Origin: Sphingomonadaceae bacterium
Lineage (GTDB): Bacteria > Pseudomonadota > Alphaproteobacteria > Sphingomonadales > Sphingomonadaceae
NCBI GenBank assembly: GCA_016462305.1
Contig: JAEMTM010000016.1
Coordinates: forward strand, 1-6,601
DNA: 6,601 nucleotides
Reading direction: 5' to 3'
The position numbers were made by a program, and so were the translations under genes. This document shows, piece by piece, positions 5,094 through 6,601 of this stretch. The notes under the pieces were generated by a model. It worked only from the letters and a program-made list of their open reading frames with translations. It searched no databases and was not told where the DNA came from. Each line of letters starts with the position of its first letter. Position 1 is the first letter of the stretch.

Positions 5094-5831
5094 TTGGAAT
5101 TAGCTGCGCAATTCGTCACGCGCCCCGATGGGGTGCGCTTGGCCTATCGGCATTTGCCGGGGCGCGGGCCAACACTGGTTTTCTTGCCCGGTTATAAATC
5201 CGATATGCAGGGTGGCAAGGCGCAGGCGCTGGCGGCATGGGCGGCGGATAAAGGCCAGGCTATGCTCCGTTTGGACTATTCCGGTTGTGGCGAGAGCGAA
5301 GGCACTTTCGAAAACGGCACGCTCGACATTTGGCGCGACGATGTTCTGGCGGTGATTGCCGAGGCTAAGGTCGGGCCGATCATCTTGATTGGTTCGTCCT
5401 TGGGCGGATGGCTCATGCTGCTGCTGGCCGAAGCACTTGGCGAGCAAGTCACCGCGATGGTTGGCATTGCGGCGGCCCCCGACTTCACCGATTGGGATTT
5501 CGACGACGCCGACCGCGCGACCATCGCCGCCACGGGCCGCATCGAACGCCCAAGCGATTATGGCTATGAACCGATGGTCATCACGCAAGGTTTTTGGCAA
5601 TCGGGGCAAAGCAACCTGCGGCTGACCGGCAAGATCGGCATTGATTGCCCCGTGCGGTTGATCCACGGGCAATGCGACCCCGATGTGCCGTGGGAGACGT
5701 CCTTAAAGCTCGCTGCTGCGCTGCGTTCATCCGACGTGCAGACGATATGGGTCAAGGATGGCGACCACCGGCTTTCACGAGATCAGGATATTGCGTTGCT
5801 GATTGATGTTGTTGCAAAGCTGGCCTGCTGA
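5094..5831 (+). CDS. ABHD10-like alpha/beta-hydrolase (serine esterase/thioesterase), probable TTG start
   Basis: A 245-residue alpha/beta-hydrolase whose sequence order closely follows mitochondrial ABHD10, an acyl-glucuronide esterase and protein depalmitoylase. Landmarks: LVFLPGYKSDM (28-38), which holds the oxyanion region; LDYSGCGESEG (60-70); the nucleophile elbow GSSLGGWLML with Ser102; CPVRLIHGQCDPDVPW with Asp195; and KDGDHRLS with His225. The catalytic triad is complete. There is no signal peptide, so it should be cytoplasmic and hydrolyse an ester or thioester; the substrate is unknown. The frame is open back to 4929, inside the DUF6356 gene, but no ATG lies near the domain start. 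TTG at 5094 (giving MELAAQFVTRPDGVRLAY) falls 5 nt after the upstream stop and suits the domain; CTG 5085 and TTG 5076 are alternatives. No good ribosome binding site is visible, so expression may depend on coupling to the upstream gene. Confidence 0.86.
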   Translation: MELAAQFVTRPDGVRLAYRHLPGRGPTLVFLPGYKSDMQGGKAQALAAWAADKGQAMLRLDYSGCGESEGTFENGTLDIWRDDVLAVIAEAKVGPIILIGSSLGGWLMLLLAEALGEQVTAMVGIAAAPDFTDWDFDDADRATIAATGRIERPSDYGYEPMVITQGFWQSGQSNLRLTGKIGIDCPVRLIHGQCDPDVPWETSLKLAAALRSSDVQTIWVKDGDHRLSRDQDIALLIDVVAKLAC

Positions 5832-5848
5832 ACTTTACCGGAGCGACC

Positions 5849-6601
5849 ATGCTGCATTTTCTACCCATCCTGCTGCAACTGGCGGCCCCTGCCGCTGCGC
5901 AACCGCTCCCGACTTTGGACGAGGTGCAGTTTACGGAATGCCTCGACCTCGCGCGCAAAGACCCCGCTTCGGCGATATCCAGTGCCAGCCAAGGGGCGCA
6001 GCAAAAGGGCGGCTATCTTGCGCGTGCCTGCCATGGCTTTGCGCTGGCGACCGATTTCAAATTTGACCTTGCGGTGCCGATCCTGAGTGAGGCGGCAACG
6101 CTGGCGGAGGCAAAAGGCGACCCCCGCGCCGCGCGTTTCTGGGCACAAGCGGGCAATGCGGCCATCGCGGCGGGGCAGGCGGATATTGCCGTGGACGCGC
6201 TCGGCAAAGCGCTGGCGTCTAAAGCCCTTGATAGCAATGAACGCGCCGATAGCGAAGTCGACCGCGCGCGTGCATTGGTGGCTTTGGGCAAAAATGCCGA
6301 TGGTGAGGCGGCCTTGGCGACGGCGCGGCAGTTGGCACCCGAAAATGGCGCGGCATGGTTGCTGTCGGCAACCTTGGCGCGGCGGTTGAACAAATTGCCC
6401 GATGCGCTGGCTTTTATCCAAACCTCCGCCGCGTTGCTGCCCAGTGATCCTGCGGTGGCGTTGGAGGCGGGCAATATCGCGATTGCCGCTGGCGATGATG
6501 ACACCGCGCGCAAGCAATGGGAACAGGCCATTAAGATCGGGCCAAATAGTCGGCAAGCCGCAACCGCAACGGCACAGCTTGCGGCTTTAGGCGCGGCGAC
6601 G
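5849..6601 (+). CDS. Exported TPR-repeat protein, 3' end outside the window
   Basis: An open frame of at least 251 codons that runs off the right edge without a stop. It starts at ATG 5849, with GGAG at 5840-5843 as ribosome binding site 5 nt away and 17 nt after the hydrolase stop, so it is probably in the same transcript. The N-terminus (LPILLQLAAPAAAQ, residues 5-18) is a likely signal peptide cleaved near AAA-Q, implying a periplasmic or outer-envelope location. The rest is alanine-rich helical sequence with tetratricopeptide-like repeats at about 95-128 (ARFWAQAGNAAIAAGQADIA core), 133-165, 166-199 and 201-234 (ALEAGNIAIAAGDDDTARKQ, then IKIGP). Cys31 and Cys61 flank the first helices and could be disulfide-bonded after export. 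TPR proteins act as scaffolds; the partner here is unknown. Codon use is like that of its neighbours. Confidence 0.85.
   Translation, partial: MLHFLPILLQLAAPAAAQPLPTLDEVQFTECLDLARKDPASAISSASQGAQQKGGYLARACHGFALATDFKFDLAVPILSEAATLAEAKGDPRAARFWAQAGNAAIAAGQADIAVDALGKALASKALDSNERADSEVDRARALVALGKNADGEAALATARQLAPENGAAWLLSATLARRLNKLPDALAFIQTSAALLPSDPAVALEAGNIAIAAGDDDTARKQWEQAIKIGPNSRQAATATAQLAALGAAT

Noticed and set aside
5861..6556. Long minus-strand open frame of 231 codons opposite the TPR gene
   Set aside because: It is a shadow of GC-rich coding sequence. The plus-strand frame has a signal peptide, ribosome binding site and TPR pattern; the minus-strand product has only Arg/Gln-rich low-quality sequence.

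Overview
The window is a densely packed, all-plus-strand stretch of moderately GC-rich bacterial DNA. It most resembles an alphaproteobacterium of the Sphingomonadales. That placement rests on the overall codon and base style, the small DUF6356-type protein, the Xre/RES toxin-antitoxin pair and the SorAB-like pair. It is inference from gene content, not a database result. No tRNA, rRNA, CRISPR array or insertion sequence was seen.

Layout, left to right: (1) 2-898, a type II toxin-antitoxin module. It has a 5'-truncated Xre/MbcA/ParS antitoxin, and its stop codon abuts the GTG start of a RES-domain toxin. (2) 932-2469, a candidate sigma70-type promoter followed by a Tat-exported sulfite-oxidase-family molybdoenzyme (SorA-like). 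Its stop overlaps the start of a small c-type cytochrome lipoprotein (SorB-like). Together they look like a periplasmic sulfite:cytochrome c oxidoreductase that sends electrons to the respiratory chain. (3) 2470-2594, a regulatory gap with a striking imperfect inverted repeat. (4) 2595-4775, a two-gene unit: a polytopic DUF898 (YjgN-family) membrane protein and a membrane-anchored M48 zinc metalloprotease, 3 nt apart. A possible UUCG-tetraloop terminator lies at the 3' end of the protease gene. (5) 4834-6601, a second cluster: a small DUF6356-type protein, an ABHD10-like alpha/beta hydrolase with a probable TTG start, and an exported TPR protein cut off by the right edge of the window.

The toxin-antitoxin and sulfite dehydrogenase modules are recognisable systems. 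The least understood part is the DUF898-M48 pair and the tightly packed DUF6356/hydrolase/TPR cluster beside it. A role in envelope protein or lipid-modification quality control would fit the parts (periplasmic protease, acyl-thioesterase-like hydrolase, exported TPR scaffold), but that is speculation. I found no compelling evidence for a wholly new system.
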